This document shows, one piece after another, positions 22,061 to 32,634 of a stretch of DNA of 64,000 bases; position 1 is the stretch's first letter; each line of letters starts with the position of its first letter. The position numbers were made by a program, and so were the translations under genes. Origin of the DNA: Halichoerus grypus (Eukaryota; Chordata; Mammalia; Carnivora; Phocidae); assembly GCF_964656455.1 (NCBI RefSeq), contig NC_135717.1, forward strand, positions 146,520,308-146,584,307. The letters run 5' to 3'. The notes beneath the pieces were generated by a model that saw nothing but the letters and a program-made list of their open reading frames with translations, was not told the origin of the DNA and did not search any database.

Positions 22061-22580
22061 ATGTGTCTGACCAAAGACTCCTGCCAAGGCACCCAATACT
22101 GAAAAGGTATGGAAATCATAGAAAACAGGCCACTGCCCTGACTCTCACCATGGACTCATGTGCTATGCAGCTGAGAATACCAAGCCTCATCAGGACCTGG
22201 GAAAGAAATTATCTGCTGGAATTTGCATTGGAACATCCTGCCAGGATGGAGAAGTTACTTTATACCTCTGGAGGAGGGGGAGCTACTCAATCTCCGCTGG
22301 GATCCCATTGTCCTGCTACAAGCTGAACTTGTTGAAATGCACTGTGTCTGGGCTTGAACATGCACCACTGAAAGAGGGGGAAAGGTGGGGGTCCTGGTCT
22401 AGTGTATCCTGCCCCCAGTCCATCTCACACTTGACAGTGCTGCTGTCCCTAGCCAACATGTATGCTTTGCATAACCAGGTCAAGTTCCTAAAGCTGCCAA
22501 TCTCCTTCTCCTCAAGCCCCAGGTGGGAATATTCTGTTTTTCATGATATGATCATTTGGCCACCATATTTGTTTCTTCCA
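22061..22580 (+). pseudogene. ERV region between integrase and env-TM, unresolved
   Basis: Two overlapping plus frames (22054-22326 and 22158-22589) are open but show only weak resemblances. GEVTLYLWRRG followed by AGIPL is vaguely like the dUTPase-type domain that some ERV-L elements carry after integrase. The later part (22440-22560) lies where env surface protein would end. I cannot assign either with confidence. Confidence 0.35.
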
Positions 22581-22584
22581 TTGG

Positions 22585-23046
22585 CCTAGAGGACAACAGC
22601 ACACATAGAAGCCCTTATTAAATTCACCCAGCAAGACTTAAATGATAGGCAACAAAACTCCTCCTTAATGAGCACTGAAATATCTCTAATGAGAAAAACT
22701 AGCCTCCAAAATAGAGTGGCCAAGGACATTATTACTGTTTTGCAAGGAAGCACATATGCCATCATCCAAACAAAATGTGTGTTCATACCTAATGAGTCTG
22801 TTAATATGTTATTTTAATTAAATCACAATAAAGATATAAGTGAATGCTCTGGGTAATCCAACACCCAGTCCAGGGGAGTTAATAAATCAATTATTTGGAT
22901 CATGGGAATCTTGGTGGAAAAATTTGTCACCAGTTTTGAGAATCATTGTCTTAATCTGTGTTTTCTCTTACACGTGCCTGTATTGTTGCTGTGGCATCTA
23001 CCTCCAAAGGAGCCAGATAGCCTCCAAAGGAGCCACATCCATCTAG
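22585..23046 (+). pseudogene. ERV envelope transmembrane-subunit remnant
   Basis: From about 22600 one frame gives a Gln/Asn- and Leu-rich stretch, then LQNRVAKDIITVLQG and a segment ending CVFIPNE near 22796. This is the heptad-repeat and immunosuppressive-like region that precedes the disulphide loop in class I-type envelopes; the expected paired Cys motif is reduced to one Cys. The next frame (22840-23046) has GSWESWWKN followed by a hydrophobic span (VLRIIVLICVFSYTCLYCCC) typical of a membrane anchor. Stops and a frameshift separate the pieces. CCTCCAAAGGAGCCA is duplicated at about 23003-23035. Not functional. Confidence 0.65.
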
Positions 23047-23099
23047 TGAAACCCTCTGCTGCCTACTCAAGGCACATTGTGGAAGAGGGGGGCATATGA

Positions 23100-23140
23100 G
23101 ATTGTGAAAGCCAGTCACAAGGGGTAAAATATTGGGGGAA
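23100..23140 (+). promoter_or_regulatory. Putative polypurine tract before the 3' LTR
   Basis: AAGGGG at 23119-23124 and GGGGGAAG at about 23134-23141 lie immediately before the 3' LTR alignment begins. That is where a retroviral polypurine tract is expected. Assignment is by position and composition only. Confidence 0.45.
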
Positions 23141-23501
23141 GTCATTAAGAAGAACTATGAGCTGGACCCAGGCAACCAGAGGCTCTTCATCCCCTCCTCT
23201 TTCTTGGGATGTGCATTCTGTTTGTCTTCCCCACCCCAAGAAGCTGTCTCAAGGACATAGTCTTGAGATAATGATGTGGTCTTGAGACTATCTGGATTGT
23301 ATACATGACTGAACCCAGTTAAGACCTCAATATACACTTTTAAGATTTGGCAGGTGGACACAGAGATCTACTCATCTCTTAGCCACCCAATAGGAGCTCC
23401 ATATGTAAGTTCCTTTGCTTCTTAAAACTGCCATCTACCAATCTGAAGTGGCCTGCCTCTTTCTATAAACTCCTCTATAGGGGCCAGTTTATAAATCAAC
23501 A
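23141..23501 (+). mobile_element. ERV 3' LTR
   Basis: Aligns with the 5' LTR (17546-18145 minus its SINE), sharing CTATGAGCT, CAGAGGCTC, CTTGAGATAATGATGTGGT, GAACCCAGTTAAGACC and CAACA at the end. The TATA-like site of the 5' copy is changed here (CAATATACA). No SINE is present. Left boundary uncertain by about 20 bases. Confidence 0.8.
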
Positions 23502-24054
23502 ATAAGGAAAATGTTTTATTAGATAATGTGCATTGAGTACATTTTTAAAATCATGCTTTTAAATAAGCATAGCAAAATGGAAACTACTCTATGCAACTAC
23601 GAATTGCATTCTGCCCAATAAGTAAAAGAGAACTGAGCTGAATTATTAAGCTTAGGTCCAAAACTACATTCAAGGGAAATGCCTCCAAAAAAATTTGCAC
23701 TTCGTTATGCATAGTCAACCAAAGAGGATTTTTGATGTGTAACACTGAGCTTTTACATTTTAAAAGTGCAGTGGCCTTTTGGATTTGCAATTCAGTGCAC
23801 AGTAGCTATAATACCATAATAAGTCCTTGATTTTCTTTCCTTTGAAATGTACAACATAGTTTTAAAGTGAGTGCCTTCACAACAAAGACCCATCTGTTTC
23901 ATGTATGTGTGCTTGTCAGTAGTGATATATTTATTACATGCTTGCAGAGTATGTTAATATGTCTCAGAGTTGCACAAAAATAATTAAATTAGTGTCATGA
24001 GTATATAGTTAATAAAAATGCTATAGAAAAATATTATGTTGAATTATAGCCCAA
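23502..24054. other. Unassigned sequence
   Basis: No gene or clear repeat seen. Confidence 0.5.
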
Positions 24055-24072
24055 TCATAATTTTACATTTTC

Positions 24073-24274
24073 TTTTTTTTTTTTTAAAGATTTTATTTAT
24101 TTATTTGACAGAGAGAGTCACAGCTAGAGAGGGAACACAAGCAGGGGGAGTGGGAGAGGGAGAAGCAGGCTTCCTGCAGAGCAGGGAGCCCTACACGGGG
24201 CTCGATCCCAGGACCGTGGGATCATGACCTGAGCCGAAGGCAGACGCTTAACGACTGAGCCACCCAGGCGCCCC
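24073..24274 (-). mobile_element. Can-SINE, young
   Basis: Minus-strand full-length copy: T tail, AGATTTTATTTATTTATTTG, GGATCATGACCTGAGCCGAA, head GAGCCACCCAGGCGCC. An 18-bp exact duplication (CATAATTTTACATTTTCT) flanks it at 24055-24072 and 24275-24292. Confidence 0.95.
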
Positions 24275-24554
24275 CATAATTTTACATTTTCTAAGCTGGA
24301 AACTTTTATACAGTTAGTATAATTTCCTCTCTACAAATTTTCTTAGCCCACATTTAAATGTAAAGTAAATATTATTGGGTTGTGTTTATTTGTTTCTTTT
24401 GCTAGCTTTTTCTATTGAATATTTCCTCCAGATAATAACTAGTATTAAACAATAATATTGTGGATTCTATGAACATTTTATAAAGTAAAATGAAGAGTAA
24501 AATGTAAGATGAGTAAAAAAGTAAGAGTGAACTTTAAACATTTATATTCAGCTA

Positions 24555-24735
24555 ATGGACCTAAAAACTGGATGCATGTTATAGTCATTTGGGACATATT
24601 TTAATATATTGATTCCTAGGTCCCATTTCAAAAATTCTAACTTATTGTTCTGGAGTGAAGCACGTCTATAGCACACTGTTTAAAAGCATTACAGAAGATT
24701 CTTAGGTATTGGCAAATTGAGAACCTTTGACTAAA
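24555..24735 (+). mobile_element. MER5A-like hAT-Charlie remnant
   Basis: Text TATAGTCATTTGGGACATAT, then GATTCCTAGGTCCCATTTCA and TTATTGTTCTGGAGTGAAGC, ending TTGAGAACCTTTGACTAAAA, follows MER5A order (a GGGAGC-like start, CTGGGCCCCA core, GAGAACCACTG end) with heavy divergence. No transposase. Confidence 0.55.
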
Positions 24736-24780
24736 ACCCTATTCATTTATAATTATTCACTTATATAAATAAATCCTTAG

Positions 24781-24972
24781 GGGCGCCTGGGTGGCTCAGT
24801 CGTTCAGCGCCTGCCTTCGGCTCAGGTCATGATCCCAGGGGTCTGGGATCGAGCCCCGCATCGGGCTCCCTGCTCCGCGGGGAACCTGCTTCTCCCTCTC
24901 CCACTCCCCCTGCTTGTGTTCCCTCTCTTGCTCTGTCTGTCTGTGTCAAATAAATAAAAATTTTTTAAAAAA
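24781..24972 (+). mobile_element. Can-SINE, young
   Basis: Head GGGCGCCTGGGTGGCTCAGT, GATCGAGCCCCGCATCGGGC body, CT-rich tract and AATAAA-containing tail. A 16-bp exact duplication ATAAATAAATCCTTAG flanks it (24765-24780 and 24973-24988). Confidence 0.95.
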
Positions 24973-25061
24973 ATAAATAAATCCTTAGAATCAAATAATT
25001 TCATAGCATAAAAGATATTAAGATTATCAAGTTCCACACATCTTAAAAGACTGCTCTCCCA

Positions 25062-25122
25062 CCACATCTTTTTTTAATGGTATTTTTTTTAATTTAAATT
25101 TAATAAACCAACATAGAGTATC
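25062..25122 (-). mobile_element. Short L1 3' end fragment
   Basis: TTTAATTTAAATTTAATAAACCAACATAGAGTA-type text resembles the extreme 3' end of the carnivore L1 seen at 5330-5365. Very short. Confidence 0.5.
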
Positions 25123-26215
25123 TTTAGTCTAGAGGGAACAGTTATTGCATTTGACCACCAGCAGGGAGTTAACTCTGTTGGCAATTATCTGAATGCCCAC
25201 TGGATCCTTTGGCCACTCACATTTCGACTGGAAGAATTTCATCTATGTTTTGTCTGTATCTTTTCCTCAATAACAACAACAAAAAGCAAAGGTATGTATT
25301 TCAGAGCAGTGAGGTAGAGTGCGGAGTAGGAAGTGGCAGATGGGGCAGAGAGACAAAAATCCAATGTCTACAACGTTGTGCTGCATATTTTACTTTTATA
25401 TAATTCATTATCCCTTTAGAGCAAACGAAACTAGAATTGTCTCCATTCATAAAAAAGATTAAAGTACATCTGTAGTGACTGATACCAGCCTAAACTGTTA
25501 TAATAAAAATAGCTCTGTGACACTGCATTCTGTGGTTTTCCAGCAATATCTTTGCCTACTTATTTTGTATCATTTCTGGCTAGTCTTCCCTGTCCTCTTT
25601 TTTTTTTTTTAAATGCAGATGTTCCTTAGCAAGTACTCATCAACCTACTCTACAGAAGCATTTTTCAAAGTACATTTTTGAAAACCACTTGTATAAAAAC
25701 TACCAAAATCTATGCATTTCAAAGCCTCATTCAGAAATAGTGAATAAGAATCCTCAGGAACTGATGGCTGTATACTGTATTTTTACATTGGTTTTTGTAC
25801 TCATTAATCTTTTAATACACTATTTGCCTTAATAGTATCAAAACTCCCACTATTACTTTTGTCTTACTCATTATAGCCCTTGCCATATTCTTTTGAAATG
25901 TTTAAAAATACAGAGGAATTTCATGGAAAACAGAAACATGTCCCCAGCTACTAGCACAGTACTTAGCACATTGCATATATTAATATATATGTGTGGAATA
26001 AAGAAATGGCTCAATAAAATCAAAAGATAACTCAGTGACTTTGCCTCCGAAATCCTGTTTTAAATCATCTTGATCTTTACTGCTTTCTCCAGTTGCTGTT
26101 GCCTCATAGCCATGTCTCTTGGATGGACATGGATATGTGCCTGAATGATGGGTCACTGATTAAAAGCTCAAAAAGCAGCCCATGGACCAAGTCAAACCCA
26201 TCTATCTTATGCTTA
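25123..26215. other. Unassigned sequence
   Basis: No gene seen. A T-run (25590-25612) and possible MER5-like words near 25660-25745 are too weak to call. Confidence 0.45.
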
Positions 26216-26430
26216 TTAGCAAGAAAATAAATGATGAAATAAACCTATTCCCGTTGAAGATGGCGTTATCGTCTTATGTAGAAAAATCCCAAGAAATCTA
26301 CAAAATAGTCCTAGAACTAAAGGTACGTTCAAAATAGTCACATGATACATGATAAACACAGAGAAATAAATTGTATTTTTATGTACTAGCAATGAACATA
26401 TGGACACCAAAATTAAAGATACAATAGCAT

Positions 26431-26560
26431 TGATAATGGAGGAGGCTATGCATATGTGAAGACAGTAGATTTATAGAAAATCTCTGTACCTTCCACTCAA
26501 TTTTGTTGTGAACTTTAAACTTCTCTAAAAAAAAAAGAAAGAAAACTTTGTCTTTAATAA
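26431..26560 (+). mobile_element. L1 3' end fragment nested in the old L1
   Basis: Contains CTCTGTACCTTCCACTCAAT and TTTGTTGTGAACTTTAAACT, the 3' end of a mammalian L1M subfamily, with an A/G-rich tail. Flanks AAAGATACAATAGCA (26416-26430) and AAAGAACAATACCA (26561-26574) look like an eroded target duplication. Confidence 0.7.
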
Positions 26561-26598
26561 AAAGAACAATACCACTTACAATTGCTCAAAAAAGAAAA

Positions 26599-26837
26599 TG
26601 AAGGGGGGGAAATCGGAGGGCGAGACGAACCATGAGAGACTATGGACTCTGAGAAACAAACTGAGGGTTCTAGAGGGGAGGGGGGTGGGGGGATGGGTTA
26701 GCCTGGTGATGGGTATTAAGGAGGGCACGTTCTGCATGGAGCACTGGGTGTTATACGCAAACAATGAATCATGGAACACTACATCAAAAACTAATGATGT
26801 GATGTATGGTGATTAACATAACATAATAATAAAAAAA
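26599..26837 (+). mobile_element. Young L1 3' UTR fragment nested in the old L1
   Basis: GACGAACCATGAGAGACTAT, ATGGGTATTAAGGAGGGCAC and ATACGCAAACAATGAATCAT are nearly the same, reverse-complemented, as the L1 at 1-140 and 58190-58340. An A-rich tail (AATAATAAAAAAAA) ends it. The AAAGAAAATGA / AAAGAGAAAT flanks suggest a short eroded target duplication. Confidence 0.88.
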
Positions 26838-27367
26838 AGAGAAATATTTAGGTGTTAGTGTAAAAGGGTATGCACAGAACTTATACAATAACTATATAAC
26901 ACTATTGAAAGAAATAAAAGCATATCTAAAAAATGGAGAGACCTACTGTGTTTATGGCCTGACTGGCTTAACATAGTGAAGATTTCAATTCTCCCACATT
27001 GATAAACAGGTTTAATGCAATTTTTACCAAGATCTCAGGAACATTTACATATATATGTAGACAATATTATTCTAAAATTGATATGGTAAAGCAAGGATCA
27101 GAATGCCTAAAACAATTTTGAAAAAGAATAATTAAGTTGGCAAAATCAGTTCACTGATTTTAAGTTTTAATATATAGCTACAGTAATCAAAGCTGTGGTA
27201 TTGGCAGAGGGATAGATACATAAATTGATAGAACAGAACAGAAAGCCCAGAAATAATCCATACAGACATATCCAGCTAGTTTTTGACAAAGTTCACAAAC
27301 AACTCAGTGAGGGAATGATTGCTTTTCAACAAATGGTGCTGGAACAATTATGCATATATAGGTGAAA

Positions 27368-27405
27368 AAAAAAAAAGAAAGAAAGGAAAGAAAAGAAAAG
27401 GATTG
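27368..27405 (+). repeat. A/G-rich simple repeat
   Basis: A run of A with AAAGAAAGG-type units inside the old L1. Confidence 0.7.
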
Positions 27406-28134
27406 CAGACTTGAATGTGAAATATAAAACTAAAACGTTTGGAAAAATAAAATATAGGTGAAAATATCTGGGATCTAAAGTTAGGTAAAAAGTTGTCAGA
27501 TTTGCTATCTAAAGGATAAACCATAAAAACAAATAATGATAAATTGGACTTCACTCAAATTAGTTTTTGTTCCCTGATATTACCTATTAAGAGGATGAGA
27601 AGACAAATTCGAAAGTGAGAGGAAATACTTGCAAACCACATAGGGACTGTATCTAAAAAATTTAAAGAACTTTCAAAACTCAGCAGTAAAACCAAGAAAT
27701 AAACAATCAAATTAGAACATAAACCAAAGACATGAAGAAACATTTTATTGAAGGTTATATACAAATGGTAAATAAATACATGAAAAGATGTTCAATATCA
27801 TTAGCAATTAGAGAAATGCAAATTAAATTACTACATACCTATCGAAATGGCTAAAATAAAAATTAGTGACAGAATCAAATGCTAGCAAGAATACAATAAA
27901 ACTGGTCATTCATACGTTGTTGGTGGGAATATAAAAAGATAAGGTCACTCTAGATATAAGTGTGGCAGTTTCTTTAGAAACTAGACGTGTAACTACATAC
28001 AACCCAGCAATTGAATTCTTAGGCATTTGCTCAGAGAAATAAAGACCTATGTTTATAAAAAAAAACAACAACAACAAAAAACAAACTGTACATGAATATT
28101 TGTATCACTGTATATAAACTGTTTATTCATAACA

Positions 28135-28147
28135 GTTTAACCAGATT
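28135..28147 (+). repeat. Target-site duplication, left copy
   Basis: GTTTAACCAGATT, repeated exactly at 28538-28550. Confidence 0.9.
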
Positions 28148-28504
28148 TCTTCTATCAATGGCCTAGCTTCCAGAAGGGAATGTAGATATAATTAAAGTGC
28201 CCTTATAACCTGCAGCCCATTGACAGATACTTGAAGGGGTCAGAATGTAATGTTACTCCAGAAAGTTCCAAACTACCTTCATGTTAATGTCTTGCTAGAG
28301 GGAGAAACAAGCTTAACATGACAATGGCAAGGCCTCGGTATCCTGTGAGTCTTCTTTAACATATGAAAATCCTTTTGAAACCTCCCTTTTCCTCATCTCC
28401 CCCCAACCCCATAGTATATAATGAGCCACCCCTCCCCACCCCGGTGCAGCAGCTCTTCCCGCCCAGGAGTACTGGCTTTAATAAACCACCATTTTGCACC
28501 AAAC

Positions 28505-28535
<31 letters not shown>

Positions 28536-28537
28536 CT
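28148..28537 (+). mobile_element. Retroposed LTR transcript (U3-R plus A-rich tail)
   Basis: The segment reads like a carnivore ERV LTR. It has a TATA-like TATATAA near 28414, a GC-rich start-site area (CACCCCGGTGCAGCAG), a polyadenylation signal AATAAA at 28480-28485, and ends ATTTTGCACC at 28500. Immediately after that come about 34 bases of AAAAC units. A U5 region, expected next in an intact LTR, is absent. A 13-bp exact repeat flanks it, far longer than the 4-6 bp made by retroviral integrase. These features together indicate a polyadenylated retroviral RNA 3' end that was inserted by the L1 machinery, not a solo LTR. LTR family recognition is from memory. Confidence 0.75.
28501..28534 (+). 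repeat. (AAAAC)n tail
   Basis: About six AAAAC units directly after the poly-A site; probably a mutated and expanded poly-A tail. Confidence 0.9.
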
Positions 28538-28550
28538 GTTTAACCAGATT
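28538..28550 (+). repeat. Target-site duplication, right copy
   Basis: Exact second copy of GTTTAACCAGATT (28135-28147). Confidence 0.9.
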
Positions 28551-29359
28551 ACTATAAATGAGTGAAAAAACTATGGTCCATCTATAACATGGACTACTAC
28601 TCAGCAATAAAAAGGAATGAATACTGATGACATGAAAACCTTGTTGAATCTTCAGGGAGTTAAATATTAAGTGAAAAAAAAAAAAAGCCAAATTCATATT
28701 GAACAATACATCCTGTATTATTCAATTTATATAACATTCTTGAAATGACAAAATTATAGATATAAGAAGTGATTAGTGGTTGTCAGACATTAAAAGCAGA
28801 GTGGGGATAGGAGGGAAGTGGATTTGGCTATAAAAGGCAACAAGAAGGATTCTTGAGGTGATGGAAGATGTTCAGTATCTTCACTGTATCAATGTCAATA
28901 TTCTGGCTGTGATACTGTCCTATAGTTTTGCTAGATGTTACCATTTGGTAAATAGTACATGATATCTCTCTGTATTACTGTGTAACCCCATGTGAATCTA
29001 CAGTTTTCTCAAAATAAAATTTTTAATGTTAAAAAAAGGTGCATCAGAAGCTGAGAACTGAAAAAAAAAATAGCACTTTAGAGTCTTCCAGAAAGTAGTT
29101 CACTATAAAAGCTGACATAGTTGAAGGGACCCCAATTGAACTCAGACTTTGACAAAACTTCCAGCAGAGACTGGTCAGAATTTTTTAAGTATGAGGGGAT
29201 TTTTAAATAGAGCAACCAAAATCCTATCCAAAAGAGTAGGAAGTGAAAAATCAAATAAGAGCTTTTAGCACAAGTGTTTTTCTGGCAAAGAGAACAGTGC
29301 AGCAAAGGCCCAGTTCACAGGCTTTTAAACAATGCACCATGCTCTGTTTAAATACCTCT

Positions 29360-29520
29360 GTGATTCACTAATCAACGTCTATTCCTTTATCTCTAAAATG
29401 GAGATATTTTTGTCAGCCCCATAGCATCAGTAAAATATTAAATGCTTTGGTGATATCAAGGGCCCTCAATGGCATCAAATTCACAATAGTCATTTAGTAA
29501 ATGTTAGTTCTCAACCATCA
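29360..29520 (-). mobile_element. MIR SINE fragment
   Basis: Antisense core ATTCCTTTATCTCTAAAATG, then GATATTTTTGTCAGCCCCAT and AAAATATTAAATGCTTTGGT. Diverged. Confidence 0.55.
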
Positions 29521-30470
29521 CCACTTCACCAAACTCCAAATACTAAATCAAGATACCAAGAATGTCAGGGAATGAACAAAAATAGTGAAACACTTCTTGT
29601 GGTTATAGTTTAGGTGGAGTAGAATTCAGAATTATGTCAATTTAAACCATTAGCATAAGACTCGACCTACTCTGATATTTTATTCAAATGAATGTAATCT
29701 TAAGTTTTCCTAGGCTTCACAAATCATCTACTTTTAATTATAATGCAAAAGAAATATGTTTTCTGAAAATAAATGCTTAATTTTAGGCTACATGTTTAAA
29801 TAATAGCAGAAAATGACTAAAAATTTTACTATTCTTAGTAAAAATATTGTCTTCCCTTATATAACAAAACATGTTCATTGTGAAAAAGAAATAACTGATA
29901 TTTAACAGATAGCAGAACAAACATCTTATTTACCATTATTATCTGAGAAGAGGCGAAACACGTATATAAGTGTATGTCAGTTTAATTATGCTTTTATTTG
30001 TCTTTCTTAATTGAAAACTCAGACATAAAAACAATCTACATCATATCTTTGATTAGGAAAATCTTCCTGGAAACATTTTTTGTAAAATTTAATGGAGTTT
30101 ATTCCAAAGCAAACTAAAGTTTTCCAAACTATTATCATTATTTCATAAAAGTCATTTACCATAACATACTTTTGACACTTTATATTTCAATGATGGCCAA
30201 TGAATCAGTGTTTAAATTTGTAAATAAATGCTATGTATTTTTATTGGATGTAAAAAACAAAATCATCCATTATTATGCAAAATTAGGAAAGTGCTCTATT
30301 TATTTAAGTAAAAGTATTGCCTTTGTCTTTGTTTATGATATATTCAACTTGCAAACATGGTTAAAAATAGGATTTGCATTTTATTCATATATTTCCTAAC
30401 AATTGTATTATCTTTAAGAACATGTTATGTATAAAGAACAAATTTTTTACTTAATACTCTTTTTAAAAAT
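29521..30470. other. Unassigned AT-rich sequence
   Basis: No gene seen. The 75-codon frame at 30172-30399 has no recognisable domain. Confidence 0.5.
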
Positions 30471-30477
30471 ATGTGGT

Positions 30478-30666
30478 GGGGCACCTGGGTGGCTCAGTCA
30501 TTAAGCATCTGCCTTCAGCTCAGGTCATGATCCCAGGGTCCTGGGATCGAGCCCTGCATCGGGCTCCCTGCTCGGTGGGAAGCCTGCTTCTCCCTCTCCC
30601 ATTCCCCCTTGCTTGTGTTCCCTCTCTCGCTGTCTCTCTGTCAAAAAATAAAATCTTTAAAAAAAA
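30478..30666 (+). mobile_element. Can-SINE
   Basis: Head GGGGCACCTGGGTGGCTCAG with the GATCGAGCCCTGCATCGGGC body and A-rich tail. Short duplication ATGTGGT at 30471-30477 and 30667-30673, extended on the left by A-rich text. Confidence 0.93.
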
Positions 30667-30673
30667 ATGTGGT

Positions 30674-32621
30674 AAAATTTAATATCTCCATTAAAAATAT
30701 TCTTGTAGGGTATATAGTAAAATGCCTTTTATCAGTATTATAATATTTGGTATTATATATCAAATTATAATAGAAGATGCCACTTAAGATTATACCTGCT
30801 GTTAGGATGTAACTAGCGGGTACAAAGAGGAAATAATTACACCATATTTCACCATTCTTATCTGTTCTAAAAACACTTTTATGAGAATATTGAGCATGTA
30901 GAGTTCAGTATTTGTGAGAAAGAAAAGAAAGTTTGGTTGAAGTTTTTATTTGCTTAAAAATGCATAATCCTTTGGGTTCAGTAGGATTAATGTCATTTTA
31001 AAGTGGAGGTTACTAGAGTTGGATATTGCCTTTGTTTTTTTTTTTTAAGTTTAATCAGTTTGGTTTGGTTCAACAATCCCCTCAGGTGAAATTTGATTCA
31101 GTGTCATAAAACTGTTTATCCCATATGAATCTGTGAATAAATCATACCCCTCACTTCTCTGTAAGGTCCATTTAGTACACATTTGGTAGAAAGACAATGT
31201 TGTTCCAAGAAGATGAAGACATATTGTAGCCTTATGTCTGCCATAAGGTTTAAACCCAACACAGAAATTTATAGCTGCTTTTTTTTTCCTTTTGGAAGCT
31301 CAGTCTAGTCAAGCATTAAATGTATAGTTAACAGATATCCAATAGCCACAAGAGAATTGACAACTCAAATTACTTAGTTATAATGAAGATAAATAGCAAT
31401 CTAAACATGGGCATATATTGTGCCCTGTAATACAATTGAGTCTAACGTTGTTGCCAGGCAACTTCCCAGGACAGATTACAAATACTTCCCCTAATTTGAT
31501 GCTATCAGGACATACATACACACACTTGCAGGAATGACCAAAGCTCTTTTGTTTTAAAAAATAGTGTGACTGTAAAATGTATTTGAATGCACACGTGAGT
31601 GACATCAAAATGACATTTTGTTTTGTAAAATGTATGCCTCGTGGTGTGAGCCTTCAATAAAAATATGACCTATTATAGACTTTCAATCACCTACAATACA
31701 TTTAAGGAATGAAACCATTTATTTTCTGGGATAAATTGAGAATTCTTAGGGGATTTTTACCACTGTCTGAGGCGATTTTTGTGAAACAAAATTAACTGGA
31801 CAAAATAAAATAACTTCTTCATTGTCATTTATATAACCGGAATAAAGATGGTATTACTCAGTAAATGGTATACATATACCTTCGTGTATATTGGAGATTT
31901 ACAGCTTTTTCTTGTTTTATTTTATATATTTTTATTTATTGTTTGCTTTCCTAATTGGTCTATCACAGTTAGATTCTCTCTCTGAAATTCACATACACAA
32001 TCTATTATTAAAGGAAGAATTATAACAATGTTTGTTAGTCAGGGATATATTAAAAATAAATTCTGTAATATCTGTCACTCAGCAAATCAGTCATGCTAAA
32101 CTATCATTTTTCTTCTGTCCTCTTTGAAGAAGAAAATAATCTAGAACTCACTCTTTAACTTGTTATTCAAAATGAAAGAATTCCAGTTCCCATCTTTCTA
32201 GAACAAAATATCCATATAATTCCTTGATCCTGTTTGCTGTCCTCTAAATAGTGTCTAGCTAATTTTTTTTCCCCAAAGTTCCTGAAACTACTTCCAGAAT
32301 GGTTTGTGGCTATCTAGGTTCAGTCATTCAATTACTTTTGAAAAAAAAATTTCCAACATTTCCACTCTGACATTTTCCTGTGATGCCCCCAGGGGTGTAT
32401 GCTGGTTGGGTTGTAGCTTTGTAGCAGGGAAAGAAGGACTAAGCCTATGAATAGATACACAAAACATCTAAGAAAGCAAGTGATTTTAGGGAGAGCAAAG
32501 GATTCCTATTCATTATACCACTCCAATAAATTCTAAATTCTGCAGTACTCATTCCATTATTTTATTTCTAGAAATTAGTGAATACAAATATTAATAAAAG
32601 GTAACTATAAGCTTATTCATT
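30674..32621. other. Unassigned AT-rich sequence
   Basis: No gene or firm repeat call. T-runs at 31035-31048 and 31278-31290. Confidence 0.5.
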
Positions 32622-32634
32622 GGCCAACCAAGTT

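Larger units (their letters stand above)
17546..23501 (+). mobile_element. Decayed endogenous retrovirus (provirus) with two LTRs
   Basis: Two related LTRs in the same orientation bound a leader, a possible gag start, pol remnants in the order RT, RNase H and integrase, and an env-TM-like remnant. Every reading frame carries stops and frameshifts. Most of gag, the protease and the RT fingers are not found; instead 18.8-20.4 kb is AT-rich unrecognised text. Two Can-SINEs (17633-17838 and 19827-20040) are later passengers. The integrase wording recalls ERV-L-like elements, whereas an env remnant is more typical of class I, so I leave the class open. No target-site duplication was secured at the ends. 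This is an inactive fossil. Confidence 0.8.
26220..29036 (+). mobile_element. Old L1 (ORF2 3' half and 3' UTR) split by three insertions
   Basis: One sense L1 can be followed in pieces: 26220-26430 (region around the decayed RT active site), 26561-26598, 26838-28134 (ORF2 C-terminal half with TTCAACAAATGGTGCTGGAA and TGAAAAGATGTTCAATATCA) and 28551-29036 (ACTACTACTCAGCAATAAAA, then a 3' UTR ending CTCAAAATAAAATTTTTAAT). The pieces are consecutive in L1 order, so the material between them was inserted later. Frames are broken throughout. Divergence suggests an L1M-age copy. Confidence 0.8.

Noticed and set aside
28135..28550. Ordinary solo LTR
   Set aside because: The flanking duplication is 13 bp, U5 is missing and an A-rich tail is present. 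These fit L1-mediated retroposition better than integrase plus LTR recombination.
28356..28706. 116-codon minus-strand open frame
   Set aside because: Antisense of the LTR retroposon and its (AAAAC)n tail; the Phe/Leu/Cys run is translated from the tail.
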